A stretch of DNA of 64,000 nt from Bimastos eiseni (GCA_959347315.1 OY365813.1:35231786-35295785); one strand, 5' to 3'; shown: positions 48,484 to 60,800, counted from the first letter of the stretch. Made by a program: numbers and translations. The notes: a model not told the origin generated them from the sequence alone.

Positions 48484-49122
48484 TTAATCGTTTTAGCGTC
48501 CCAAATTCCGGCCACTGTTACACTACTTAGCAGAAGCCGGATTGATGAAAAGAATCATGCCGAAGTAAAAGCTGGATGTGATGAAAAGAATCATACATTA
48601 ATTATGTATACTCAAAACATTGCTCTTTCGCAAATCCTATCCTGATTCCTCCTATCTCCCTCACTGGTTCAACTCCAAACACCATCCACCTTAGCCGTCT
48701 ACTTGTCTGCCTGTCTGACTCTCTGGATTTGACCTCTGCCTATCGATTCTGTTTTGATTAAGCTCCTTTTTATAAGCAGGTTCCCGCGACTTCGCTTGTG
48801 GGCGCTGTAAAAATGTTGAGAATACGATTACGATTACATAAATAGAAAATGGATGTGATGAAAAGGCTCTTGCGTAAAGGGCCTAAATGCTCGATTGATG
48901 AAAGAATTATGTGATGAAAAAATCGTGTTTAGTGGAAGCTGGACGGAATGAAAAATTCGTGTTTAAATAAATTAAATGGAAGCTGGATTGATGAAAAGTA
49001 TTATATTGATGTCACAACATGCAACCATGCACGACGCCGCCATAATCAGGTGCAATGAATTTGTGACGCTAAAACGATAAAGTGGATCAATTTGTGACGC
49101 TAAATTAACGATAAATTACCGG
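48484..49122. mobile_element. TIR element with internal GCTGGATTGATGAAAAG repeats, interrupted by a LINE tail
   Basis: The left end GGTAATTAATCGTTTTAGCG and the inverse right end GGTAATTTATCGTTAATTTA with AGCGTCACAAATT form terminal inverted repeats. A second partial copy of the right TIR lies at about 49059-49080. Inside are about five diverged units of AAGCTGGATTGATGAAAAG. A LINE family B 3' end (48606-48845, ending ACGATTACGATTACA) is inserted in the middle. Confidence 0.6.
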
Positions 49123-49664
49123 AGAAAGTTTATTGTCATGATCGCTAGAGTTCCACGAACTGACGGCACAAGGTGACAAGAGGATCCTCCAAACGTGCTC
49201 GGAGCAAATATGGATCGGACCCATGGTTGCTAGTCTATTGGTCCTGAAAGAAATCAAGGTGCAAAACTCAATTAAGTATGTTTACGTGGCGCATGTGGTT
49301 TTAATAGTCGATAAGAGATTTAACACACTTTACGGTTCATTGTGGCTTTTATGTCGGTTTCTATTTACGATCGTTAAGTGCTGCTTTAGACATTTGTATT
49401 TCATGTTTGCGATAAATCGACGGCTCAAGCTTCGCCTAGAAATCATGTGTTTCGTTGAAGGGGTGTTTCGATAAGTTTGTGCCCTACCCTGGATTTCGAG
49501 TGGCTTGACGATCGTGATTATTTTTGAAGCAATGTTAATTTTGTATCAAAGTTATTTCAAACCTGCTCCAGGTTCTGCAATGACGCGGACTATTGCTGCT
49601 ATGAAATCGAGTCTCAATTCTCATCGTTCCTGATACGAATCGGACCTCGATAAACAACGCCGCA
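49123..49664. other. SLC7A upstream region
   Basis: A weak LINE family B tail-like text lies at 49475-49520. ATG at 49579 opens an 18-codon frame closing at 49630-49632 (TGA), a possible upstream ORF if the transcript starts above it. Core promoter not identified. Confidence 0.4.
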
Positions 49665-50486
49665 ATGAATTCCAGGATTTGTGTCCACTTTATGAAACTC
49701 TGGCGAACTAAATCGACCGATTCTGTTACTTCTGAGACAAGTTTGCATCGTTGCCTTGGTATCTGTGATCTCGTTATCATAGGAATCGGTGCAATGGTTG
49801 GATCAGGCATTTACGTCATGACAGGATTTGCCATTCACAACCAAGCAGGTCTCTTCTCTACACTACAAACAATTTGTGTCTGTATAGCTCAAAGATATCA
49901 AATAACAGTGATGCTATTGGTAAACTTAGTTTATTTACAAAACAAATCATGTTTGAGTTAATAGAAGTGCATGAGTTCAATCTTCCTCTTCTTCTTCCTC
50001 CTCCTCCTCCTCAACTGTTTCTGTTCAGGAACCGTGAGGAAATCACAGAAACCGTGAGGAAATCACAGAAACCGTGAGGAAATCATTCACTCACAATTGC
50101 TTTGCGCCATCAATTGATGATTTGTCATTTTATAGTGGCGCTTAATAAATGAATGATAATAATTATAGTAATATTTATGTTTTTATTTCTGCAGGGTTTA
50201 AAGGACTACTAGAATTTTTCAGATTAGCATGCAACTATAATTGATTATTTAATTGATGATGCTGTTATCTATCTAATAACTTCCTTCAATAGTAGCTAGT
50301 GCTATCATGGCCAATGATGTGCTTGAAATGGACAATCACAAATAAAACATATAATAATTGTTGTTGCAATACATTTTCAGTCACTGGATGTTATTAGATA
50401 GATAACATCACAATGTATGTCTTTGCCAGCTGCATTTTGATGGGTGGCCATTCTTACTAAATCAATCTTAAATTGATATATATGAG

Positions 50487-50532
<46 letters not shown>

Positions 50533-53500
50533 AATAAGTTTCTTTCGTATATGTGACAGAATTCTCATTTATTCAAAACCTTTCTTCTCAGTTAATTACT
50601 TGAATTCACACTACAATACGTTACATGGTTTTAGGTCCAAGCACAGTCATTTCGTTCCTTTTAGCCGCTCTCGTTGTTCTGATGATCGCAGCCTGCTTCA
50701 CTGAAATGGCTTCCAAGCTCCTTAAGACGGGATCCTCCTACCTCTACCTCTATCTTACGATCGGAGAGTTTCCGGCTTTCGTGACTGGAGTTTCTGCAAT
50801 GATAAGTGAGTGACTGGAGAGGAAGAGTGCTTCAAGGTATTTGGTTCTGTTTAATGTCTAATGAGATGACCTCCTCGTGACCCTTCGGTTGTTGTGACAA
50901 TTTGTTGGGAACCGTATTGTGATGACCTGCTGTACAAAGTGTACTTGTATTATCTCAATAGGAAGTTCACTTTCCTTCTGACTTTTTCATACAATGCTTA
51001 AACAATACAATGACTTGTAAACTGAAGAGGAATATTGCCGTTCTGTTTCTGGGTGTTTGACACTGTGTGTTCACTTAGAAGTCTTAGAGTCAGTGATATT
51101 TTTTAGATTTTTGAAGGGAATGCATTCATGATACAAAAGTGCAGATAACTTTATAAAATCACTAACAACATCTTCTACCTATAGCCGTTGCCTCAGGCTG
51201 ACCAGTCCTTAAAGGACCGCTTCTTTGCTTCTTCTTGATGCGCCTTTGGCTGCATATGCAGAAGAAAGATAATCATATATATATGAGGAATGATGAGAGA
51301 CAAGAGTTTGAACAGAGGGTGTGTTGGGGCCCTGTGCAAAGATCACCAGAGATGTAATGTATTGGTGAGGATAACTTCTATAATGTCAGGTTCTATTGAC
51401 TGTATGTGTGTGAATGCTGTTTGTCTTCTTCTGTCAGTGTCTTGTTTGAGCGGAGGGGTGAACGCCAGAGCCTGGAGCTTCTACTTCGATTCATTGTTCA
51501 GTGGCGCCATCTCTAACTTCACCATCACACACATTGCAGAGTGGAAAGTAGGAGCACCAATCGCAAGGTATTTCTCCTCTTATCTAATCTCATCTAATCT
51601 CATCTAATCTCATCTAATCTCATCTATTCAGAAGAGCTTCTATTGTTGTAATCTCTGTTAGGGTTAGGTACTGACAATGGTGGTGATGATGATAATCTGG
51701 TAATCTAATCTAATGCATTCTAGTCTAATCTTATCCGAATGTATTCTATTGTTGTAATGTCTGTCCCAGAAGTAAGTGGTGATGCCAACAGCTGCAGTGG
51801 CTGAGTTGTGGTCTTATTACAGCAATTTATATATTTCCCCTTCATGATTGCCTACTCAGAGGCGACCTATATAAAGGCACAACGATTTTTACACATTTAT
51901 TGGCTGTTTAGAATACTTTGTAATACAACTCTGTTTGATATATATTTTGCCCTCTTTTGAAAGGGGTTCAGAAGTGTCCACATGACCATAGGGCTACACA
52001 TTGATGATGATGATGATGATGAGGAGGAGGAGGATGATGATGATGACGATGATGAGCAATAATAGTGAGTTAGGGAGTTGCTCAGAATCCTTACTCAGTG
52101 ACTAATCCTCTACATTGAATAGTTATTCCATGAGAGGCTCTATATAAGTCTAGTAATAGACTACACCGTCCCACGAAACTACAGTATGGCTATCGTCACA
52201 GAGCGTCATTTGGATCTTGAGTAGAGAGGGTTATTGAAGAAGCTTTTAAATTGTGACTTTTAGTCATTTTTAACATTTGATTTGATGGTTATTAGCATTT
52301 ACTTTGATCACATTACCCTTCTTTGCACACTTGGTCCCATCGCACAAAACTATTGATACCCTTCACATGAAACAGCTTTTCATAATTAAGAAACAGCTAA
52401 TTAACCTTAAATTGTTAATTATATTCTCTGGAATTATTTTTTTTCTTAGATATCCTGATTTCATCGCAGTCTTCGTTGTTCTTGTTCTTGTCGTCGTTGT
52501 TTCTCTTGGCGCGAATTTCATGACAAGGTTTTCTGCTGTTTTTGTCGTCATCAACGTCTTTGTACTCATTCTGGTGACGATCTGCGGATTCGTCTTTGGA
52601 AACCTGGAAAACTGGACACGGAACAGCACTTCCAGTTTCTTTCCATACGGATTGAGCGGAACGATTCAGGCAGCGGCCGTGTCCTTCTGGGCGTTTTCCG
52701 GTTTCGAGACGATCTCGTGCGCGGTGGAGGAGACCCAGTTTCCACAGAGGAACATTCCGATCGCAACCGGAGTGACGATGCTTGTCGTGACCTTGCTGTA
52801 TGTAGGAACGACCTCTGCACTCAGCCTCATGGTTCCCTACTCTGCATTGAGCATCACCACTCCCCTAGCATCGGTCTTCGATGATATAGGGCAGCAGTGG
52901 GGTCGATACGTCATATCCATAGGAACCCTCTGTGCTTTCACCACGGCCATTCTCTGCAGCGTCTATAGCTTCATGAGGTACGCATTGGCAATGGCAGAGG
53001 ATGGACTTCTCTTTCCAATCTTCGCAAAGGTCGATTCTCGTACAAAGGTTCCGATTATTTCCGCCATCATCTGTGGATTGGTCGAATGTTTTGTTGCGCT
53101 TTGTCTCAATATTCAAGACATGATTGCCTTCAGTGTGAATCTGTTGCTCCTCACTTACTGCTCTGTCTGTGCCAGTGTCATCATCCTCTGCTACTGGCCA
53201 AGGACAAACGCTGGAGCCCCGGATGACGCGGGATATCTTCCACTGACCGGAGTAGAGTCCGATGAAGACGACATTGACTCCGAGTCGACAGAGTCACGTC
53301 GGTTGCGTTCGGCCGAGGAAACTGTTGCAGAGACGGGTTGTATTGGAGGAGGAGAGGATGCAGTGAACCGTGAAGGATGCTCTATCGATGGAACTGGAGA
53401 CAAAGGTTGTAGGACGGAAGATAATGGATGCACGATTGAGCACACATCTACAAAGAATGGCACCGATGTTGAAGAGGAAGAGAGAGTCACACGTAGTGCT

Positions 53501-55681
53501 ACGAACAATGGCTATGATAAAGAAGCACCGGATGACAGTGTAACGCCGAATGACAATGGTGCATTGTCTTCAGATCGGAATCGTCTACTCGCTGTTTCTG
53601 TGGATGAGACAGTGGGATATCTTCGAAGCACCTTTGTCTGCCTGGCGCCTTGTATTGTCTTCAAGAATGGAAAGTGTGCAGTGTTTGCGCTTGCGATGAT
53701 GTTGCTCTTCATGCTCGCTCTCTCGTTCTGTATTACGTATGCGATACAGCCTCTGGAAAGCGGCGTCTGGTGGGCGATCGTTCTTCTGACCGCTGCTGTT
53801 CTTGGCGTTGTCATCTTCATGGGTGTCATCTGTGTTCATCGACAGACCTACGAGCAAGTCATACTCAAGGTATGTGAGCAAGTCATATTCAGAGTAGGTG
53901 AGCAAGTCATATTCAGAGTAGGTGAGCAAGTCATATTCAGAGTAGGTGAGCAAGTCATACTCAAGGTGTGTGAGCAAGTCATATTCAGAGCAGGTGAGCA
54001 AGTCATACTCAAGGTATGTGAGCAAGTCTTACTCAAGATGTGTGAGCAAGTCATTTTCAGAGTGGGTGATAAACTGATAATAAGTTAAATCCATTGCATA
54101 AAAATTTTTGATTTTTTTAAATCCTTAGGAATCATTTGTACCTCATAATTGTAATATTTATGATAATACTAGTAATAATAATAGCAGTAGATGACCTACG
54201 ATGTTCGGTTGTTTTTGTAGCTGCACTGTATTCCACTCGTGCCTTCGCTGGGTCTCGCTCTTTGTGTTCTACTTCTCGTTGTCAATGCAACGTTGTCCAG
54301 TTGGATCGGTTGCATTATCGTCCTTCTCTTTGGTAAGTATGTCAACATTTATTGACAGCAGTTGCACATTCACCCGTTCTATATCATTGGTATTATTACT
54401 ATTACTGCTAACACTTGCAAATCACTGCAGAGCTATTGTGGTTCCACCTCTTTAGAACAAACTCCTTTCTCCAGTATTAAGACAAATATCCATCCTATAA
54501 ACTAACCAAGACCTCACCTCTTCCTATCTCTCTGCATAACTATTTCACTCACAACTTTCCCACAGTTTCTTCAGCTGATTTCTCATCTTTTCCTCCATCT
54601 CCATCGTCGTTTCAACTCTGGACGCCATCCATCTTAACCTTTCTGACTCTCAGAGGAATGTTCAAAATGGTAATCAACAGGAGATTTGACTCATATAGTA
54701 CATAGTACTGTAACGGTTCAGAGGTACGCCTACCTAGTGTCTGCCTACCTAGTGTCTGCCTACCTAGTGTCTGCCTACCTAGTGTCTGCCTACCTAGTGT
54801 CTGCCTGCTGTAGTGTCTGTCTGTTGTGTACATCTGTCTACCGTGCTCTTTCTACTGTGGTATCTACCTGTTGTATACGCTTATCTACTATCTATTGTAA
54901 TCCATCTACTATCTACTGTAGATATCTACTATCTACTGTCTCCTATCTACTGTGTATCATCTACTATCTACAGCAAGTTAGTATAAAAGAGAGGATAGTC
55001 AGTCGAGTAGAGAGTTCGCCTGGAAGATCGTCGTCGTCGCCTGGGAATCGTCGTCGTCTGGAGATCGTCATCGGGGAGCCTTGTAGATTCGGCTTCGGCC
55101 TTGCAGTCTCGGCGCCTAGGAAGCACGAATAGTCGTCGTGGCTTGCGATAGTCGTCATGGATATAGTCGACGTAGATTTGCGATAGTCGCCGTCAGCCAT
55201 GGACGTAGCGTTGCAATTACTCGTTAGTTATCGACGTAGGGCGTATTGAGGGGGTGAGATACGGACTGTTTCCGAATGGGCGCTACAGAAGTATTGTTTT
55301 CTGTTGGACATTAAATGAGGATTATCGAACAAGCGTATCTTATTCCAGGCATCATCCAGAAGGAGCTATTTAAACCTTAAATGGTTAGTCTTCAGCAAAC
55401 CACTGAAGCCTTACTCAGCGGACTGCAACTCGAACTACCCCCATATCGGACGGGGCTGCAAGTCGTCATCCTGGTCATTGTCGAATAGGCCCCGTTCCGT
55501 TACAGTACCATTGCAATTGGGTATATTTATGGTTAATTATAATAAATTAATCTGCCATTAATTGTACTTCTTTCGTTGTCTTTAGTTGCATATTGTGTTT
55601 TTCTTTCCAGCCTCCATTCTCTACCTTTCCTATTCCGTTCATCACAGCAAACTCAACAGTCACGTGATGTCTTCATCATAG
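49665..55681 (+). CDS. SLC7A: Cationic amino-acid transporter-type SLC7A (APC superfamily), 6 exons
   Basis: CAT-subfamily SLC7 proteins are plasma- or lysosomal-membrane amino-acid transporters with 14 predicted helices. Exons: 49665-49848 (ATG), 50635-50805, 51438-51567, 52450-53869, 54221-54332, 55611-55681 (TAG); total 2088 nt, 695 residues, phases consistent. TM1 has LVIIGIGAMVGSGIYVMTG. Then follow TGSSYLYLYLTIGEFPAFVTG, GVNARAWSFYFD, WAFSGFETISCAVEETQFPQ and FMRYALAMAEDGLLFPIFAKV, all in CAT order. A long acidic Asp/Glu/Gly-rich cytosolic loop (53205-53560) separates the first ten helices from the C-terminal four. The last exon (ASILYLSYSVHHSK) corresponds to the CAT end. The donor of exon 4 is amplified into a 24-bp array. 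Which CAT member (SLC7A1-4 or 14) is not decided. Confidence 0.9.
50038..50090. repeat. Three 20-bp units, AACCGTGAGGAAATCACAG
   Basis: It lies in SLC7A intron 1 and is followed by a family 2 SINE 3' end (TCACTCACAATTGCTTTGCG, then TTGATGATTTGTCATT, to about 50155). Confidence 0.85.
50484..50535. repeat. (TA)n microsatellite
   Basis: Alternating TA dinucleotides with one GTA interruption, SLC7A intron 1. Confidence 0.95.
51578..51628. repeat. 10-bp array TCTAATCTCA in SLC7A intron 3
   Basis: Five units start about 12 nt after the donor at 51568. Scattered related motifs continue to about 51735. Confidence 0.85.
53851..54070. repeat. SLC7A: 24-bp in-frame minisatellite formed from the SLC7A exon 4 donor
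   Basis: The unit GAGCAAGTCATAYTCARRGT plus 4 nt is repeated nine to ten times from the last exon 4 codons into intron 4. Every unit joint keeps the same phase (EQVILK or EQVIFR, then two residues). GT occurs at the donor-equivalent position at 53870, 53894, 53918, 53942, 53966, 54014 and 54062; GC at 53990; AT at 54038. The frame stays open to TAA at 54086-54088. Confidence 0.93.
54440..54660 (+). mobile_element. LINE family B 3' fragment in SLC7A intron 5
   Basis: GTATTAAGACAAATATCCAT, CACTCACAACTTTCCCAC and GGACGCCATCCATCTTAACC correspond to family B text near 56855-56940 and the inverted copy at 46960-47180. It abuts the solo LTR at 54709. Confidence 0.55.
54709..55504. mobile_element. 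Solo LTR (796 bp) in SLC7A intron 5
   Basis: The block starts TGTAACGG and ends CCGTTACA, an exact 8-bp inverted terminus with TG...CA. It is flanked by GTAC at 54705-54708 and at 55505-55508, a 4-bp target duplication. A TATAAAAG box lies at 54982-54989. Five 15-bp units (GTCTGCCTACCTAGT, 54735-54805) lie inside the 5' part. A single LTR with TSD and no internal region indicates recombination of a full LTR retrotransposon, probably Ty3/Gypsy type; the class is inference. Confidence 0.75.
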
Positions 55682-56034
55682 AAATGGATCCCACGTCATC
55701 GTAATTCAGAATCCAAGGACAGTTCAAAAGAGGAAGAGAGTTATGCAGAAATTCTAATTATGTCGGCAGCCATTGAAGGGCAATTAAGATTAATTAATCA
55801 AAAGAACTTGTTAAATGTCATTCCGTCTTGTGATTAACAGTATCAACATGATTTTTCCATTAGGTCTACTGGCGATGAGATCAGCCTCAACCTTTGGAAC
55901 AGTGTTTGAGCTTCTGGAAGGGGAAGGATGGATCGAGGGAGTACGTCTTCTGTGCTATGTATATTTTAGACGATGTGATCAACTGAGCTGTTTCCAAGAG
56001 CCGACCAATTTTCTCTGCCGTATTTGATTCTGCA
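55682..56034. other. SLC7A 3' flank with an orphan exon-like segment
   Basis: 55864-55940 is preceded by TTTTTCCATTAG and followed by GTACGT. It stays open in one frame (SASTFGTVFELLEGEGWIEG). No family recognised. Confidence 0.3.
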
Positions 56035-57012
56035 TTCACTCACACATTCACTGCAAATTCTCCTGTCCGCAACCTAGGCATAATCATTGACCAATCATTG
56101 ATCATTGCTTTGCTGATCACATCACCCATCTTTCTTGCTTCATGCATATCCGTGATCTTCGTAGAATCCGCCCTATGCTTGACTCCAAAACTGCATCCAC
56201 AATCGCCACATCAATAGTTCACGATAAATTGGATTACTGTAATTGCCTTTTGCTCAACATAGACACCACCCAATTAAATTGCTTCCAAGCCATTCAGAAT
56301 GCTCTCGCCCGTGCTGTCACCAAGACCCCAAAGCATCACCATATCACTCCTGTCCTCAAATCACTCCACTGGCTCAAAATACCTGAACGGATCGAATATA
56401 AGGTCATTTAACTCACCTACAACACACTGCAATCCCCACAGTCCACATATTATTTATTTATTACTTAAATTTGATACCGCCCTTCTTCCAACATTTATTG
56501 CTCAGAAGTGCACACACGCCTCGACGGCGCAATTGTAGTTGTAGGCCTACTGCAGAGCAATTGTGAGCGAAGGACTTGCTCAAGGTCCCTACACCTTGTG
56601 ACTCCCCGGACGAGGGTCGAACCCGCTCGCTCAGCGCACACTGAGTGTTACGGGCTGACTGTTCTAACCGATCGGCCACTGTGACATATCTCCGTCAGTT
56701 GTTCACGATTCAACCACAATGTCATTCAACCCGTTCCTCTTCCAAACCCTCACTCTGCTTCGTCCTCCCATCACTTCATCACTAAAATTTGCAAATCGTT
56801 CCATAGCCGTTAATTGCTGTCCCGCCTCTTTGGAACAAACCCTCTCCCGCATTAAGACAAATATCCGATCCGTCCTACGAACTCACAGACACCTCACCTC
56901 TTGCTACCTCCCCAAAGGTCTTTCACTCACAACTCAAAACACGGCTATTTCGCAAACACTTCACCATTTAAATTTTCTTACATCAATACCAGCGCCTCGT
57001 TGTTTATCATAG
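56035..57012 (+). mobile_element. LINE family B copy, split by a SINE
   Basis: FTANSPVRNLGI, then MHIRDLRRIRPMLDSKTAST, LDYCN and LKSLHWLKIPERIEYKVI match the minus-strand copy at 47222-48049 residue by residue with substitutions. After 56450 a SINE interrupts. The LINE resumes at about 56688 with ATCTCCGTCAGTTGTTCACG and continues to the 3' region. The intact copy reads straight across this point, which dates the SINE as younger. Confidence 0.82.
56450..56686 (-). mobile_element. tRNA-derived SINE, family 1, nested in the LINE
   Basis: Inverted A box (TTCTAACCGATCGGCCA, 56661-56677) and B box (GGGTCGAACCCGCTC, 56615-56629), with the family end GATACCGCCCTTCTTCCAAC at 56472. ACATAT flanks both sides, consistent with a short target duplication. 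Confidence 0.82.
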
Positions 57013-57887
57013 TTCTGGGCACCAGATTATTCACGCTCATCAACTCTGACCTTGAAGGCCGCTACCGATTGGTCTCGGCCGTTGCGGCTCCACTAAGGGA
57101 GGAGATTCTTACATCAATACCAGCACAAGGCGTGCAGTACCTAGCCCACTGAGATAGCGGCCCATCCTAAGTGTAGTTCAGACTGGCCCAATATTAGATG
57201 AAACTGAGGTTAAGGTTCGATCTACGAAATCCGTATTTTGAATTCAATCGATCGTTACAGAACTGACAGTTTACTTACTTACTCTGCTGGCTATTTATAC
57301 GACGTTTCATCCGTGCGCCATCTTAATTATTTCACAAATCGGTTGAGGAAGTTGATAAAAATCTTGAAAAATTGAAATTGAGTCATAGAATAGAAAGGGA
57401 CGAATATACAGTTATTATATGTATGTTATCAGAATTATTCTAGATTTAACATTTCTGCCAGCTGAACGTGGATTTTCACAGCTAACGCTTAAAGTGCTGA
57501 CACTGTTGGCATCTGTAAGAAAGCGGAGGTGGCATAATTGGCATTCAGTAACTTCTAGAGTATGCATAAATAATAAACAATTCTGGTCGCCAGTCTTATT
57601 GGCTGTATTCAAAAGCAACATAGAAAATAAAGCTATCAGTGCAGTTAATCGCATTATCGTCGAATTTAAGCAAGCTTTTGGCCTTGCTCTTGCGACATGC
57701 TAGTGTTGGTACTATCAAGGGTGGAATACCGAACAAGAAATTTAATTCTTGACACTATGTCCTTATTGCCGGCAGCGATTAAAACGCCCAACCCTGATTA
57801 TTGTATTTGGAAATTGTATAGGCCTACACCAAAACTCTAGAATATTGACTACCTTTGGTTACCGTTTTTCAGAGTAAAACTGAAACG
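57013..57887. other. Spacer upstream of the RBM gene
   Basis: A plus-strand frame 57419-57703 (94 residues) has no convincing family match. An acceptor-like TTTTTCAG at 57865-57872 just upstream of the RBM ATG suggests an additional 5' UTR exon within this spacer. Confidence 0.4.
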
Positions 57888-60800
57888 ATGTCGGACGAAG
57901 AAATTGGGTATAGACGCGAATCCCATCATTCGCCGAGAGACAGGTGAGCATTGGCCTAAGTTAAATGTCTAGGACAGGGCATTGGACAATTTAAAATAGT
58001 TTATTTTGTCCGTATTGCTTGTCATGGTGGTTAAGATTTTCTTTCCACTCCTTTATCATTACAGAGCATGCTGAAAGATATGAACTTCAGATTCAATGGA
58101 TAATATTGATGCATAGAATGGATTTTTCAATTTGTTTTCCTGTTCCATGCCTCTCCATTCTTTTTCTCCACCTCTCATAATTTCTTGTGGCAGGATTGAC
58201 ATGAAGTGCATTTCATGTAAGTGTTGAGCTGCATTTTGACCGTTACAGAGATCGTCGGAGTCGGGATCACGACAGAGACAGACGCGATAGAGACCGATCG
58301 ACATATGATGATCGACGATCGAGAGACAGAATGGGCGAGGATCGAGACAGATCATACAGCAAGCGTGATCGACATTACAGCGATCGTCAAGAGGATAACG
58401 ATTCATTGAAGGATGTTGTAAGTCATGTATCAGTCGATCCATTGTATCACAACATTTATTCACAATTATTTTGTTAATTCTTCTTATTCATTCATTACAA
58501 GGATTTATATAGTACCCCGTCAAGGCTACCACTCATGAGTGCTCCAGACCCCAGCACGTCTGAAAAGAAGAGTGTTGAGGAGAGAGTATAAGAAGAGTCA
58601 GAGTGGACCCTATGTGTCAAGCACAACGGTTACTGTGCATTTAATAGGCGCACTATCTAAAGCATCAATCAATGGCGCTGAGCAATTGTGAGTGATGAAC
58701 TTCCTTAAGGTCGCTACACAGTAACCGTCTCAGAAGGCGATTGAACCCATGTACTCTCTCCAGGTCTTATCTTAACTTATTTCATCTATTTCAATTTCGG
58801 AATTTCTATAATTTAGACGGAGGTCGCTGACAATTCATATGAAGCTGATGACTCGTATTATCGGCGGCCGAGATTTGCGGCCAGCAATACGAACTCTGGG
58901 AAAGGTCGATGGAACGACAGCATTCCCAACAACATCATCCTCGTGAGAGGTCTTCCAGATGAAGCGGATGAAAATGACGTCAGTGTTTTCCTTTTATCAT
59001 CCATTTGTTACTAGCTCTAAATGAATCTATGATGTGACCATTCTATGCATTTCTCAGATGCAGATGCCATCTCACTCTTATTAATTACCTACCTACATAA
59101 TGATGTATCTACCTTCTTACTGATTTACCTTACTACTTATTAAAACTCACCTACCAACTTACCTACATATTAAATTTACTACTTATCTGCCTTCATACTT
59201 ACTCATTGATCACTTACCTACCTACCTACTTTTTAATTGCCTTCCTTCATATATGGGTTACCCGTAAAGTAATGGATAACACTGGGGCACAGAGCGGAGG
59301 AACCAAGTTCGATTCCCATATTCTCCATGATGTTAATTAGTCCTTCTTTTGCTAGGCTGCAGCGTAGGTTTGATCAGATATGGCTGCTGATATTGTCAGA
59401 TTCGCCTCCTGTAATAACTTGTCATCATCCGTTCATACTATACTTGGAAATTTTAACGACTATTATTATTGTTAATAGCTGGGAACCCGGTGTTGCATGG
59501 GTTGAGACAGGTTTTTGACCATGGAGAGCAGGAAGACTGCGACTGCGGGGTTCACCAACCCCTCTACTGGGTGTCCCACGTGTTCCCCAAGCCAACGGCA
59601 AAGGTTTCGAGTTAATAGCTCTAAAACGGTGCAAATGCATAGCCGGACAGAGACACAAACACACATGCGTGGGCACACACACACAGAATTTTATCTTTAT
59701 TTATATAGATTTCTTGTGTGCCTCCATATTATTTATGTTAATTGTCTACATACCCATTTGCTTGTTGATTGCTTCCCTACCTATAGACATGTCTACAACG
59801 TCTTATCTTTGAATTGCAGATCATCAATGAGTTTGCGAGGGCTGGCGTGACAGTGAAGGATGTCCGATTGATGAGAGGAAAAGACACAGGTTAGTCTGTT
59901 TGGCCCCCTATGTAGTTGGTCATCGTTTCTGATGAGAGAGATCCTCATCTTCGTAGTCGGCATCTTCTTCGTCGTCACCGTATTTGTTGTCTCAGTGATT
60001 GTTCTTTGTATTTCTGCTTTGTCTGACCTGTCTTCATGACTGTTGATTCTTCTTCGCAGGACTGTCACGAAGATACTGTTTTGTCGAGTTTCATACGGTT
60101 GCAGAGTCTCAATACTGGATGGAAGTTCACCAGGTAATGACGACGAATGGCGCTGATTGGATAACAGGAGGCAGTGGTTGGTTAGGATCTCTAGGGACTT
60201 TGTGGTGTGGGGAGAACTTATCAAATAGCAGAGCCTTCTTCTTGATGCATTCTCAAAGTTACTCATACACACATGATGTTTTAAATCCAGAATTAGAAAT
60301 ATTTAGCTTATTATGACCTGAAATTACTTTAATTATTGATTATTGATTGATAATAAACCTCTGAGAAGAGTAGTGTTTAACTTTACAGGTGTTTTGTATT
60401 CTAGCTTTTCTATAGTATTTCAACCATTTATTAGACTAGTATTAATAATAACTGTCAAACCGATGGAGTAAATTGCCAACAGTGATGGTTATTGGTTTGA
60501 GTGAAATAAGAATTTTACTGTGGATGGAAATTAAAAGTAATTTAACCGTAAGATTAGAACATTGTAAGTAACTAAATATATTGGTCTCCGGCTCCACACC
60601 CTAAATTCTCAGAGAGGTAATAGGATCGATTCGTTGCTCGAAAGGATCGTCTTTGTTGAAGGATTTCGATCCGATTGGTTGAGACTGTCTTCTGTGCCCA
60701 TTCTGCTCAACAGGGAATGATGAAACTTCAGGACAAGTTCACTCTGAACATGTACTACAGTACGTCCAGACGCGGAAATATTAATACGATTACCGTGCCG

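Noticed and set aside
53191..54054. Several antisense frames under SLC7A exon 4 and its array
   Set aside because: They are shadows of a real exon and of a 24-bp repeat; codon pattern and family matches belong to the plus strand.
57419..57703. 94-residue frame with LPAERGFSQL, considered as an hAT dimerisation remnant
   Set aside because: Only the short ERGFS string resembles hAT; the following residues do not match and there is no flanking transposase.
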